From Thalassiosira profunda (taxonomy: Eukaryota; Bacillariophyta; Thalassiosirophyceae; Thalassiosirales; Thalassiosiraceae): a DNA stretch of 32,416 nucleotides. Positions within the stretch are counted from its first letter, which is position 1. Each line of letters opens with the position of its first letter. Below are positions 1 through 9,670 of this stretch, in pieces. The notes under the pieces are model-generated. The model was not told the DNA's origin, made no database searches, and saw only the letters and a program-made list of their open reading frames with translations. Location of the stretch: contig JALLAP010000163.1 in assembly GCA_036939355.1 (NCBI GenBank), positions 1-32,416 on the forward strand, given 5' to 3'. A program made the translations under genes and the position numbers.

Positions 1-1931
1 ACCAGCTGGAACGCGTCCGGCCGGTCCTCCGGCCAGTACTCGTGGCACGCCTCGATCACCGTCGCCAACGCATCGCCCGCGGAGCTTTCGCGATAAGAAT
101 CTGGTATCTTCAGTGGGAAGCCCTCGATTATGTTGTGTATACGGTCCTCCTGTTCGTGCCTCTCCCACACCCGTCGACCGGTCAGGAGGGAGTAGTACAC
201 GTTCCCCAGGCTGTAGATGTCAACCTTCTCCGATATTGGACCGTCCACGTTCTCCTCTGGCGAGCGCAACGTACCCTCGGCGGGCCGGCCGTTCCGCCAG
301 CCGCAGTACCTACCGTGCTTGTCGTCCCACAGCAGTGGTTCTGCGCGATTAAAGTCCACCAGCTTGATCTTGCCGTCCGCGCCCACGAAGAACTGACCGA
401 GCTGGACGTCGACGTGGGCTATCGGGCCGCCAGGATGTCCGTGCAATGCGGCTATGCACCGTGCCATCTCGAGGGCCATGACGAGCTTCTCCTCGGGCGA
501 GATGTGGGGGTTGAGTGGCTTTTGATCCCTTTCGCTGTCGTCTTCCGCTTCACCGTGATCGCCATCACCTTCAACATCGTGTTGTTTCCTCTCGCTCTTC
601 CTCCTCTTTCCTCTATCTCTCCGCCGCACGAACTCCCTGGGAGAGAAACCGTCCGTCGGAGTCACCAAGTCTTCCACATTGCCTGCTGCGAACTCGAACA
701 CCGAGCTCTGGGCGCAGTGAGCGTAAATGTCGACGGCGTGCGGCGATTCGTGCAGCAATTCTATGACCATGGCGTCCATCCTCATGTACTCCTGGTACCT
801 GAACGGGGTTATGTCGTGGGGGTCGTACCCCCAGCCGTCGTCGTCTGACATTCCGTCCTCGTTGCGGTACAAGTTTTTCATGATCTTGAACACAACCTTG
901 TCCCAGTCCAAGGCAGATCGTTGCGTTTTGCCGTCTTTGGCGTCATCGCTCACGTTGTCCGATGAGGGGAAGTGAGACTGGAACAGGAACGCGTCGCGGT
1001 AGTGCCCCGAGCCCAGGTACCTCGAGAGTCTGCCCTCCTCCCTCATCCTCTCGCCCTCCTCGCCCACCAGAAAGCTGTACGTGCTAAACCCCGCGTGGAA
1101 CTCGTTGCACGTCGGGTGGTACATCCGATGCCACTCCGGCCTTCGACAGACGGCGTCGTCCTCCCCCGCGGCGTAGTTCCCGCTGTTCATGTCCTCCCAC
1201 TCCTCCTCCGAGTACAGGTCGCTCCGCCACTCGCCCTCGCGGTAGCTGTGCGGCGCGTCCAACTCCTCCTGCCTCATCCCCATGCCCTTGGTGCCCCGGG
1301 ATCGATCGTCGTCGTACGCGTAGTATTCTTCCAGTTGGTCATCGTCAGAATATAAATGCGGCTCGTCCGAAAGCTCGAACGCCGCCTCGATGAAATCATC
1401 GTCCCCACGCTCCCTCCCCTCATCGGGGTACACCTTCGAGCTCTCGAGCGCTTCGTATGTCGCGTCCCGGTAATCATCGGCGGAGTAGATGACGTCGTCC
1501 ACCATGGCGTACGGCAGGAGCTGCTCCCGCCACTCCCTCGGGTTGTCGAACGGCGCCGTGCGGAGCATGCCCTCGAACGTCCTCCTCGCGCCCGACTGGC
1601 CATCGCCGTATCGATAGTGCGGCGGCTCGAGGAAGGCGGCGTCGTCGTCCTCCCTCCGCCACAGCAGCGGCCTCCGAAATGGCATCGCGCCGTCGTCGTC
1701 GTAGCACTGCTGCAGCGCCGATGCGAGGAGCCGGGCGGACGCTGCCGCGAGGAGGGCGGCGTCGCACACGCGCGGCCTCGTTGCACCGCGGCGGCGACGT
1801 TGCCGTCGGTGCACCTCGCCACCCTGGACAGCAGGCGACGGCGCGGGCCCCGCCGGCGACGACGACGATGCCTGCCGCCTCCTCCGGGGGACGCCGTCGC
1901 CCCTCCAGGCGCTTGTGGATCCGTCCGTCAT
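1..1931 (-). CDS. Divergent protein kinase-like protein, partial (C-terminus off the left edge)
   Basis: An unbroken minus-strand frame of 643 codons starts at ATG 1931, just after an in-frame TAG, and runs past base 1. Residues 1 to about 300 are low complexity, first Arg/Ser/Ala-rich and then very acidic. A kinase fold is visible from about residue 315: a beta3-like lysine (K349 in VVFKIMKN), a helix-C-like stretch followed by SPHAVDIY, a catalytic loop IAHVDVQLGQF (H506, D508), a metal-site motif VDFNR (D526) and an SPEE in place of APE. HRDLKPxN has become HVDVQLGQ and DFG has become DFN, so the usual catalytic-loop Lys and Asn are replaced. Diatoms have a family of such DFNR kinases, from memory. 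The substrate is unknown, and it may be an atypical or weak kinase. It lies head to head with the aldehyde dehydrogenase gene, 227 bp apart. Confidence 0.8.
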   Translation of the reverse strand, partial: MTDGSTSAWRGDGVPRRRRQASSSSPAGPAPSPAVQGGEVHRRQRRRRGATRPRVCDAALLAAASARLLASALQQCYDDDGAMPFRRPLLWRREDDDAAFLEPPHYRYGDGQSGARRTFEGMLRTAPFDNPREWREQLLPYAMVDDVIYSADDYRDATYEALESSKVYPDEGRERGDDDFIEAAFELSDEPHLYSDDDQLEEYYAYDDDRSRGTKGMGMRQEELDAPHSYREGEWRSDLYSEEEWEDMNSGNYAAGEDDAVCRRPEWHRMYHPTCNEFHAGFSTYSFLVGEEGERMREEGRLSRYLGSGHYRDAFLFQSHFPSSDNVSDDAKDGKTQRSALDWDKVVFKIMKNLYRNEDGMSDDDGWGYDPHDITPFRYQEYMRMDAMVIELLHESPHAVDIYAHCAQSSVFEFAAGNVEDLVTPTDGFSPREFVRRRDRGKRRKSERKQHDVEGDGDHGEAEDDSERDQKPLNPHISPEEKLVMALEMARCIAALHGHPGGPIAHVDVQLGQFFVGADGKIKLVDFNRAEPLLWDDKHGRYCGWRNGRPAEGTLRSPEENVDGPISEKVDIYSLGNVYYSLLTGRRVWERHEQEDRIHNIIEGFPLKIPDSYRESSAGDALATVIEACHEYWPEDRPDAFQL

Positions 1932-2158
1932 GATCTTGTGGCGTGTGTTTGCTATCTAATGGCGATCTTCATCTACATAGGTTCAACCCCAACATTTGCA
2001 AAACATATTTTCTTGTTAGGGTATCGTACGGTATCAATGTACGATAGCTTTTTACTTAATACCAATATCAAAATTTCTGCAAATATTATTCAGGTTGACC
2101 CTAAGTGGGGGCTTGGGTGGTACTTTTGGGGGCGAGAGGAGGTGGAGGCACTCCCGCC
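1932..2158. promoter_or_regulatory. Divergent intergenic promoter region, kinase / aldehyde dehydrogenase
   Basis: This 227-bp gap separates two oppositely directed start codons and must hold both promoters if the gene models are right. It is clearly more AT-rich than the flanking coding DNA. It contains a perfect inverted repeat, TATCGTAC at 2022-2029 and GTACGATA at 2039-2046, separated by 9 bp. No TATA box could be assigned with confidence. Confidence 0.5.
2022..2046. repeat. Perfect 8-bp inverted repeat with 9-bp spacer
   Basis: The arms TATCGTAC (2022-2029) and GTACGATA (2039-2046) are exact reverse complements. The repeat lies about 110 bp from either start codon in the AT-rich divergent promoter. 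It could be a dimeric transcription-factor site, but that role is inferred from position only. Confidence 0.5.
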
Positions 2159-4033
2159 ATGAGGCTCCTACGTCCCGCGCTGCTGCTCTCCGCGTCCAAA
2201 GTATCCCCGGCGTTCGTCGTCGCGTCCGCGAGGGGTCGGACAGCATTCTCTATCCGTGGCTCGAGGGGCGCGCTCACATCTTGTGCGCATTATTTGCAAA
2301 AACAGCCACCCATCACGCGACCTCCAGGGAGGAGGGGCGCGTTCCCATCTTGTGCACATTCTTTGCATCGACGCGGCAAATCGACGCTCGCGATGACGGC
2401 TTCGGATGCCAACCTCCTGGAGTACACACCCGTCGCATCCATCCCTGGAATCGTCGACGAGGCACGAGAGGCTAGCAACTCTCGCATGGCACATTCATAC
2501 GAGTTTCGGATGACACAACTGCGCGGCCTGCAAAGGCTCGTCGAGGATAACGCCGACGCACTATCTGCCGCCATTGCAAAAGACCTGGGACAGGGGCCCA
2601 TCTACGCGGAAGCGTTCGAGCTGAACCTGGCCGTGGGCCACGCGCGCCACGCCCAATCCAATCTGCGGGGGTGGATGGCCACCCGGCGCAAGCCCACGCC
2701 CTTTCCCGTCAACCTGAACATTCCTGTGCATTCCGAATTGAGCCCGAATCCCCGGGGCGTGGCACTGATATTGACCCCGTGGAACCTGCCCGTGCAGATG
2801 AGCCTCAACCCGCTTGTCAACGCATTGGCCGCTGGAAATGTCTGCGTTCTGAAGATGTCGGAACGGAGCGTCCATTGTACCAGATTGCTGACGCAATTGC
2901 TGACGAGCGGGGAGTACGTCGATCGCCGCGCGGTACGGGTGATAAACGGGGGCGCCGACGCGGCGACCGCGCTCCTCGCGCAGCGGTGGGATGCCATCAT
3001 GTACACGGGGGGAGGGAAGGTGGGGCGGATCGTGGCTGAAGCTGCAGCAAAGAATTTGACGCCGGTGCTCCTGGAATTGGGAGGGAAGAATCCCGCCTTC
3101 GTCACACGGAATGCCGACATCAAGTCGGCCGCGATGCGGCTGGCGTGGGGCAAGATTTCTGGCAATGCGGGCCAGATGTGCATATGCCCAGACTATGTGC
3201 TCGTGGAGGAGGCGGTGAAAGAGGAGTTCGTCGCGGAGCTCTGCAGCTACATGGATCAGATGTATCCCGTCTCGTCGTACGCTTCGAGAGACGGAGGTCG
3301 TGGCGACGTCGGGAGAATGATATCGGTGGAGCACGCCCGGCGGGTCGTCGGCCTCGTCGATTTCACATCAAAGACAATCTACGGCGGCAAACATCACGAC
3401 GTGGAAGACCGGTTTGTTGCGCCAACGATTGTGGAGGCCGCCACCGACTCCACAGTCATGAAGGAGGAGATATTCGGACCGATCCTGGCCATCGTGACGA
3501 AACCAAACCTTGATTCGGCCATTGGATTCGTCAACCAGCACTACACATCGAAACAAGAGCACCCACTCGTGCTCTACATCTTCTCCAGATCAAAGGACGA
3601 GCAACGAAGGATAATGGAGTCGGTACCGTCCGGAACCTGCGGCATCAACGAAGTGTTGAAGCAAAGCGCCAATTACCACATGCCGTTTGGCGGGGTCGGC
3701 GCATCGGGGATGAACGCCTACTACGGAAAGAGCGGATTCGACTTCTTCTCGCACTACCGGGGCACGCTCGCCGGAAGCAATTTCAGCACGTGGAAGTGGG
3801 ATCCGTCGGTATGGATGGTCCACCCTCCGTACACACCAAACAAACTGCGGGCCTTTCGGCTTGTAAGCAAAGTGCCAGTACTGTTGGGCAGGATCAGAGC
3901 CATCGTTCCGTTTGCAAAAGTGGCTCTGCCGATTGGGTTTCTTCTGGCCTGCGGAGTCAGCAACAATTTAATGGATGCGGTGCTCGAGCTGAACCTCAAG
4001 ACGGTCTTGCGGTGGCTTTCTCCGAAGATATAG
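2159..4033 (+). CDS. Aldehyde dehydrogenase, ALDH3 / fatty aldehyde dehydrogenase type
   Basis: The 624-residue product oxidises aldehydes, probably medium- or long-chain, to acids using NAD(P)+. Visible motifs in order are LTPWNLPVQ and VLKMSERS (cofactor binding), YTGGGKVG, ELGGKNPAF with general base E306, GNAGQMCICPDYV with catalytic C341, and EEIFGPILAIV. The GQMCICPDY context is typical of class 3 enzymes. A hydrophobic tail segment (about residues 587-600, VALPIGFLLACGV) resembles the membrane anchor of microsomal fatty aldehyde dehydrogenases. ATG 2159 is the first ATG in the frame; the frame upstream has only non-ATG codons. The first 78 residues precede the conserved domain and hold a 23-residue in-frame repeat, so translation may instead begin at ATG 2393-2395 (MTASDANLLEY). 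It converges with the MYND gene, 113 bp away. Confidence 0.93.
   Translation: MRLLRPALLLSASKVSPAFVVASARGRTAFSIRGSRGALTSCAHYLQKQPPITRPPGRRGAFPSCAHSLHRRGKSTLAMTASDANLLEYTPVASIPGIVDEAREASNSRMAHSYEFRMTQLRGLQRLVEDNADALSAAIAKDLGQGPIYAEAFELNLAVGHARHAQSNLRGWMATRRKPTPFPVNLNIPVHSELSPNPRGVALILTPWNLPVQMSLNPLVNALAAGNVCVLKMSERSVHCTRLLTQLLTSGEYVDRRAVRVINGGADAATALLAQRWDAIMYTGGGKVGRIVAEAAAKNLTPVLLELGGKNPAFVTRNADIKSAAMRLAWGKISGNAGQMCICPDYVLVEEAVKEEFVAELCSYMDQMYPVSSYASRDGGRGDVGRMISVEHARRVVGLVDFTSKTIYGGKHHDVEDRFVAPTIVEAATDSTVMKEEIFGPILAIVTKPNLDSAIGFVNQHYTSKQEHPLVLYIFSRSKDEQRRIMESVPSGTCGINEVLKQSANYHMPFGGVGASGMNAYYGKSGFDFFSHYRGTLAGSNFSTWKWDPSVWMVHPPYTPNKLRAFRLVSKVPVLLGRIRAIVPFAKVALPIGFLLACGVSNNLMDAVLELNLKTVLRWLSPKI
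2265..2367 (+). repeat. Two 34-bp direct repeats, 69 bp apart, in the ALDH N-terminal region
   Basis: Copies at 2265-2298 and 2334-2367 match at 30 of 34 positions and share the core CATCTTGTGC(G/A)CATT. The 69-bp period is 23 codons, so the encoded segments RGALTSCAHYLQ and RGAFPSCAHSLH also repeat. The core also occurs in the promoter of the small gene at 9671-9991 (near 10177-10190), which raises the option that this is 5' regulatory DNA rather than coding sequence. Confidence 0.75.
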
Positions 4034-4146
4034 CGCAACGCGCGTGGAGCTTCCGTGGTTGTGGGAATGGTGCTGCAACGAACGCGCTTGTGACCTTATC
4101 TAATGAAAGTGATATCTATCGAAAGCAGTGCATCAATGCCAAAAAC

Positions 4147-5997
4147 CTACTTCTGCTCAACCAGAGCCGATTCTAGACCCTCCAAGCGCGCCTCGAACGT
4201 CGTCTGCGGGGATTTCGATTCGATCTCGGCCACCACGGAGTGTGGGATGACTTTCTTTACTCCAAGCGCTTTCTTTCCACCATCTCGGGTCGCGAATCCG
4301 TAGTGTAACGGCGAGATGAATGCGCATTCTAAATCGCGGAGGACATGATCATCGCAATACAGCGGGCGAATCTTGGGCGGATAGACTTCAAAGTGCACCG
4401 CGACGGCCAGTGTGTGATCTTCCTCTTTCATTGCTCGCAGAGTTCCTATGTTTCGCTTAACGAACCTGCAGCCGTTCATCATCAAGTTTCGGCGATGGGT
4501 ATTGCACCTTTTGAGCTCGGTTGCATTGCTTCCCTCTCCCTTCAGCCCTCCACAGCAATGGCTATGCCCCACACCCCAACTTTCTGTTTGGCATGCAGCT
4601 GAGCAATAGCACTCGATCATACAGCCTTGGCAGAAACGCAGCAAGTTCCTGTCAAAGGTCTTGAGGCAGTTGCAGCAAATGGGGGTGCCGTAGTCGACCG
4701 CATCTTCAATGACCGAACAAATGGCATTGGATCGATCTGATTGACTTTTCCGCAGCGGGCCCAAAGCCTCCAATATCTCATATTTCCTCCCACGAAGGGC
4801 GCGCGATGTCTTGCTGTGCCCCGCCATTGCGTAGAGTCCCTTGGCAATCGCGTAGGCATCATCAGCAGCAAATTCCATATTGCTTTCATCGTGAACGTGA
4901 TCACTGGTGAGAACTTCCAGCAATCCAGCACGAATTGCAGCCGCGTATCTGCTGTCAATTGGTTGGACATGCTTGTACTCTCTATCGAGGCCAAGGATTG
5001 GGCACATCATGCCCGTTGCAAATCGAGCTGAGCCGCGCCTCCCAATATCGATTACCGCTTCAATCACATGCGCATCAACGTAGTCTTTGTCCAGTAGCAA
5101 GGTGTAAATGTGGCTCATAATCAAGTCCACATCCTGGTGCTCGTAACCGACCATGCGAACCAGTCCAACAACTGTCGAATCAAGGCATTCTGGATCGTTG
5201 CTCAAAAGAGGAGCACACGCTATCTGCTCTATTGGATTGGGGAGTGATAACCCCTCTCCCTCCAACTGATCCTGGGCATCAATAACAGTACCAATGACTT
5301 GTTGAGCGCCATGGCAGACGTTCTGGTGGAAAACATCTGGTTGTTGGAGGAACCCAGCCTCCGCCACCATGTCCGTCCGGCTTACACTCCAGCAGGAAGC
5401 CTGGGCAACAAAGGGAAGGAGGCCTTTGTACGCAATCATCTCCGCAAACCCTCTTCTCGACTGCTTCGTGATGCAATGAACCAGCTCGAAGAAGGGCGAC
5501 AGGCACATGTACCAAATCGTGTTGCTTTGAAACAACTCCCTCTTGCTGTTGGTAATGCCCTCAACGACCGGACCGAGGGATTTCGCCACCTCAAACAGAA
5601 CGTCGTCTGGGCACCCATCGTGCCGAACCATCAGCCGGAGAATGCCCAACCAGAGGAAAGGTACTTCGATGCCTTCCCCCACATCACACTGGGCAGGCAC
5701 TACAGCAGGTACGGATTTGTCGCGGCACTTGTCGAAAAAGAAGAGGAGAGTAGTGTGGAAGCTCTTCTCCAAAAACTTGTCCCTCAATTTTCCCCCCTTC
5801 CGAGGGTCCGAGAGTCTGCGAACGATCTCCCGTAGATCCGCAGTATAGTTGCGGTGGATGTTATTTGCTTTTCTCTGCCCCTGCTCCTCGAACGATGGCG
5901 GCTGCTCCCCCGCCTTTGATTCCTTGCGAGCTGCCTCCTCCTCGCATTTCTGCTTGGCCTTGCGCTGCTTGCCGCGGTCCTTCTTCCGCGACGGCAT
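4147..5997 (-). CDS. MYND zinc-finger protein, MPSRKKD family, 616 aa
   Basis: The 616-residue product begins with MPSRKKDRGKQRKAKQK, a basic leader shared with the two smaller MYND proteins in this window. Residues about 30 to 430 are mostly helical and without a domain I can name; they could be armadillo/HEAT-like but I cannot show it. The MYND finger spans about 441-482, with a CxxC pair, a second CxxC, an ECYCSAAC zinc knuckle and a closing HxxxC. MYND fingers bind two zincs and usually mediate protein-protein contacts. About 134 residues follow the finger, unlike the two paralogues where the finger is near the C-terminus. There is no SET domain, so a methyltransferase role is not supported. 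The start ATG 5997 is fixed by the shared leader. The gene is divergent from CDC48. Confidence 0.85.
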   Translation of the reverse strand: MPSRKKDRGKQRKAKQKCEEEAARKESKAGEQPPSFEEQGQRKANNIHRNYTADLREIVRRLSDPRKGGKLRDKFLEKSFHTTLLFFFDKCRDKSVPAVVPAQCDVGEGIEVPFLWLGILRLMVRHDGCPDDVLFEVAKSLGPVVEGITNSKRELFQSNTIWYMCLSPFFELVHCITKQSRRGFAEMIAYKGLLPFVAQASCWSVSRTDMVAEAGFLQQPDVFHQNVCHGAQQVIGTVIDAQDQLEGEGLSLPNPIEQIACAPLLSNDPECLDSTVVGLVRMVGYEHQDVDLIMSHIYTLLLDKDYVDAHVIEAVIDIGRRGSARFATGMMCPILGLDREYKHVQPIDSRYAAAIRAGLLEVLTSDHVHDESNMEFAADDAYAIAKGLYAMAGHSKTSRALRGRKYEILEALGPLRKSQSDRSNAICSVIEDAVDYGTPICCNCLKTFDRNLLRFCQGCMIECYCSAACQTESWGVGHSHCCGGLKGEGSNATELKRCNTHRRNLMMNGCRFVKRNIGTLRAMKEEDHTLAVAVHFEVYPPKIRPLYCDDHVLRDLECAFISPLHYGFATRDGGKKALGVKKVIPHSVVAEIESKSPQTTFEARLEGLESALVEQK

Positions 5998-6888
5998 GAC
6001 GACAAATTACGTGGCAATAAATCTACCAGCAGCCACCGCCGCTCCGCAGGAATAATGCGGGCTCGATGTAACAGAATTGCTCCCCACGCCGCTGCGTGCA
6101 CCAAAAAATGACGAGGTCGCCCGGCCGAATCCCGCGATCGCAATACGCCTAAAAACGACTGCGTTGCTGTGAATTGTTTGACGAGTTGTTGGACGGGCAT
6201 TAGGCGGCCACCGCGGCGGAGGGAATGGCAACGTGGCGGTTGCGGTGCGGGGGGAAGAAGATGAGGGACGGAAGGCAGGGGCAGGGCGAGGACGAGAGGA
6301 GGTGGTGAAAAAGTCACACGCGTGATGAGAGTCGTGAGGAAATAATTCACGTGACTGTGTAGACCGACTTACACGTGGACACTTCCCAAGAACACGCACC
6401 TCCACCAAGCGGCAAGGTGCGGGCGGCGTTGACAACTAACCATAATATATACATCGTCCGTCGTGGGAGCGGAGGGCATCGACTGGTGAGCGATTTGCAA
6501 CCCGGGCCGTCTTTGGGACACCAAGGGCGGCCTACTTTTTCCAGTGGACATTTGAGATCGGCCCGACGGGCGACGCGCAACGCCCGGCATCTGATGTGGA
6601 TGCTCTCCATTCCGGCTGCGTGCGACATCGTCGCGCATCTGTGCCGCCGGGGGATCCGTTGGCGATTGGAATTGCTCGATGTGCATATGATGTGCACAAA
6701 AATGTGGGCGACCGACGCGCCAGGGTTGCAAATGAAACTGTGCTTGCAGATCTAACACCTTCTGTTCTTCTCTGCCCATCAAACATCGAAACGCCCCTCC
6801 ATTGGCTCTTTGTCCAGCAACCAAACTCGAGGAAATACGTGGAAAGGAGAAGCCCATTCCTCGGAGGACAGCACCAAAGCAAAGCATC
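5998..6888. promoter_or_regulatory. Divergent intergenic region, MYND gene / CDC48
   Basis: This is 891 bp without a convincing gene. A few short open frames exist on both strands but none shows a recognisable motif. It holds two palindromes close together, CACGCGTG at 6317-6324 and TCACGTGA at 6347-6354, which resemble bZIP/bHLH sites. A GATGTGCATATGATGTGCAC stretch lies near 6677. Nothing else could be supported. Confidence 0.5.
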
Positions 6889-9573
6889 ATGAGGCTCGGC
6901 GTGGCGAGCCTGTCGGCGGCCGCGGCCCTATCGCTCCTGGCGGAGGCCCGCAGCGGCGGGAGCCCGTTCGGGATATCCCGCCGCGCCCCCTCCTTCGGGC
7001 GCCGCGGGGCGATGGACCACGCCACCGCGGCCCTAACTCAATCGACCAACTCGCTCTTCGTCCGGGGCGGATCCGACGAGGACGCCGACCCCGACGCGGC
7101 CGAAGAGAAGCTCTACCTCCCCGGCCTCCTCGAGGCGTCCGTCTCCGGAAAAGGTTCCCCCGCCGCGGCTTCGTCGGACTACACCGTCAGCCTGTCGGCG
7201 TCCAAGGCGAAGGAATTGGGCGTCAAAGCGGGAGACACAGTGGCCGTCGTGGGACGCCGTCGCCGCGCTTCTTATGCCACCGTCGCCGTGGCCAAGATGG
7301 CCAGCGGGAATGTGCGATTGAAGCACAACCTCGCGAGCAATTTGCGGGTAAGGGACACCGACAAAATCAAGGTGGTCAAACTGGGCGGAAGCGACACCGA
7401 GGAGGGGTACCACACCGGGGACATGGCGTTGCTCAACTCGAAGCCCGCAGCGGTGGCGGGGGCGACGTTCGCGCCCGTCAAGGACAGCTTGCACGCGCTC
7501 GAATTGAGCGAGGGCGGGGACGAGGTTGCCGAGGAGGAATTGTTGGAGCGGTTCGTGGCACCGTATTTGAACGTGGAAGAGGGTGGGGTGTTGGCGAAGG
7601 AGGGCCATTCGCTGGTATTGACGGACGCGAATGGGGCGACGCTGGAGTTCATCGTGGGGCACTTGGACGCCGACGGCGCCGCGGAGGATGAGGCCGAGGG
7701 AGATAGTGAATCTGCGCCCGCCGGACTCATCGACGCGTCCACCGCCCTCATCGCCGGAGCCCCCGTCGACCGCCCCGCCGTCGGCCTGGGCTACGACTCC
7801 GTCGGCGGCTGCGGCAAGGCCATCACCCTCATGCAGGAACTCGTCGAGCTCCCGTTGCGCTTCCCCGAACTATGGACGACGGCCGGCGTCCCCACGCCCA
7901 AGGGGGTGCTGCTCCACGGTCCTCCGGGGTGCGGCAAGACTTTGATCGCCAACGCCCTAATGGAGGAGACCGGGGCTCACGTGGTGATCATCAACGGGCC
8001 GGAGATCATGGCGCGGAAGGGAGGAGAGAGCGAGGCCAACCTGCGCCAGGCCTTCGAGGAGGCCCAGCAAAAGAGTCCCGCGATCATCTTCATGGACGAA
8101 CTGGATTCCATCGCGCCCAAACGTGACCAGGCCCAGGGGGAGACGGAGAAGCGCATCGTGTCCCAGCTCCTGACGCTGATGGACTCCCTGAAAGCCGATT
8201 CGAACGTCATCGTCATCGGGGCGACGAACCGCCCCAACGTCATCGAGAGCGCGCTCCGTCGTCCGGGGCGGTTCGATCGCGAGTTGGAGATTGCGATTCC
8301 GGACGAGGACGGACGGCACGAGATTTTGCAGATCAAGATGAAGGACATGAAGTGCGATGCGGACGTGGATCTGTTTCAGATTGCAAGGGACACGCACGGC
8401 TTCATTGGGGCGGATTTGCAGCAGCTCACGCTCGAGGCGGCGCTGGAGTGCATTCGGTGCAACATTGAGAACTTCGACGTGGATTCCGAGGAGCCGATTC
8501 CGGACGAGGCGCTGGATCGAATGGTCGTGACGAACGAGCACTTCATGCACGCGCTGGGGGTGTGCGACCCGAGCACGCTGCGCGAGAACAAGGTCGAGGT
8601 CCCCGACGTCAAGTGGGAGGACATCGGCGGCCTCGAGGACACGAAGCGCGATTTGCAGGAGATGGTCCGGTATCCCATCGAGCACCGCGGCCTCTTCGAG
8701 AAGTTCGGCATGGAGGCCTCGCGGGGCGTCCTCTTCTACGGACCCCCGGGGTGCGGGAAGACGCTCATGGCCAAGGCCATTGCGAACGAGTGCGGGGCCA
8801 ACTTCATCTCGGTCAAGGGCCCCGAGCTTCTGAACGCGTGGTTCGGCGGGTCGGAGGCCAACGTCCGCGACCTCTTCGACAAGGCCCGCGCGGCGAGCCC
8901 GTGCATCTTGTTCTTCGACGAGATGGATTCCATCGCGCGCGCCCGTGGCAGCGGCGGCGGCAGCTCCGACACGAGCGACCGCGTCATCAACCAGATCTTG
9001 TCGGAGATCGACGGCATCGGCTCCGGAAAAACGCTCTTCATCATCGGCGCCACGAACCGCCCCGACATTTTGGACCCCGGTATCATGCGCCCCGGCCGCC
9101 TCGATCAGCTCATCTACATCCCGTTGCCGGACTACGAATCGCGCATGTCCATCTTCAAGGCCAACCTCCGCAAGAGCCCCGTGGCCGACGACGTCACCTT
9201 CGAGCTCCTCGCCGAGGTCACCGACGGCTTCTCCGGCGCCGACATCACCGAGATCTGCCAGCGGGCCGCGAAGAACGCCATCCGCGAATCGATCACGGCC
9301 GAGATCGAACGGCAGCGCCGCGTCGAGGCGGGCGAAATGACGCAGGAGGAGGCGGACGCGCTGCCGGATCCGGTGCCATACATCACCCGGGCGCACTTCG
9401 AGGACTCGATGGGGAAGGCGCGGCGGTCGGTGACCCCGGACATCGTGGCGCAGTACGACGAGTTCTCGGCCAAGAGCAAGGCGAAGTGGGTGGCGGGCGA
9501 GGACGACACGGCGTACGATATGGACAAGGCGGCCGAAGAGCAGGCGCGGGAGGATGCCCTGTTGGCGGGTTGA
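6889..9573 (+). CDS. CDC48/p97 AAA ATPase with signal-peptide-like leader, probable periplastidal (SELMA) type
   Basis: The 894-residue product is a two-ring AAA unfoldase. ATG 6889 is the first ATG of the frame. Residues 1-20 ([20 protein letters not shown]) look like a signal peptide and are followed by an Arg/Ser/Gly-rich transit-like stretch. The CDC48 N domain begins near residue 105. D1 has Walker A GPPGCGKT (344-351) and Walker B DE (D403/E404). D2 has Walker A at 618-625 and Walker B D677/E678, with pore aromatic WF kept in [14 protein letters not shown]. Canonical WFGES reads WFGGS here, and the D1 pore loop is shortened to MARKGGES. The C-terminus ends [12 protein letters not shown] and lacks the usual acidic tail with its terminal Tyr. 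Diatoms use a symbiont-derived CDC48 in the periplastidal space to import plastid proteins. The leader, with Arg rather than an aromatic residue after the predicted cleavage site, fits that location. Confidence 0.93.
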   Translation: MRLGVASLSAAAALSLLAEARSGGSPFGISRRAPSFGRRGAMDHATAALTQSTNSLFVRGGSDEDADPDAAEEKLYLPGLLEASVSGKGSPAAASSDYTVSLSASKAKELGVKAGDTVAVVGRRRRASYATVAVAKMASGNVRLKHNLASNLRVRDTDKIKVVKLGGSDTEEGYHTGDMALLNSKPAAVAGATFAPVKDSLHALELSEGGDEVAEEELLERFVAPYLNVEEGGVLAKEGHSLVLTDANGATLEFIVGHLDADGAAEDEAEGDSESAPAGLIDASTALIAGAPVDRPAVGLGYDSVGGCGKAITLMQELVELPLRFPELWTTAGVPTPKGVLLHGPPGCGKTLIANALMEETGAHVVIINGPEIMARKGGESEANLRQAFEEAQQKSPAIIFMDELDSIAPKRDQAQGETEKRIVSQLLTLMDSLKADSNVIVIGATNRPNVIESALRRPGRFDRELEIAIPDEDGRHEILQIKMKDMKCDADVDLFQIARDTHGFIGADLQQLTLEAALECIRCNIENFDVDSEEPIPDEALDRMVVTNEHFMHALGVCDPSTLRENKVEVPDVKWEDIGGLEDTKRDLQEMVRYPIEHRGLFEKFGMEASRGVLFYGPPGCGKTLMAKAIANECGANFISVKGPELLNAWFGGSEANVRDLFDKARAASPCILFFDEMDSIARARGSGGGSSDTSDRVINQILSEIDGIGSGKTLFIIGATNRPDILDPGIMRPGRLDQLIYIPLPDYESRMSIFKANLRKSPVADDVTFELLAEVTDGFSGADITEICQRAAKNAIRESITAEIERQRRVEAGEMTQEEADALPDPVPYITRAHFEDSMGKARRSVTPDIVAQYDEFSAKSKAKWVAGEDDTAYDMDKAAEEQAREDALLAG

Positions 9574-9670
9574 GACCGGAATATATAGTAATGCCTAAGT
9601 AGCTAGATGCAATCTCAGTGTTTATTTGTTCTCTCTCCGTGCCCATTCAATAACACTATCTGGCGCCCTC

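Noticed and set aside
42..848. 268-codon plus-strand frame at the left edge
   Set aside because: The minus strand here encodes the kinase catalytic loop and DFN motif in one frame; the plus frame has no recognisable content.
6375..6755. 126-codon plus-strand frame between the MYND gene and CDC48
   Set aside because: It has no motif, odd composition and overlaps other equal-length frames on the minus strand. It may be chance.
7957..9396. 479-codon open frame on the minus strand
   Set aside because: It is antisense to CDC48, whose motifs are unambiguous.
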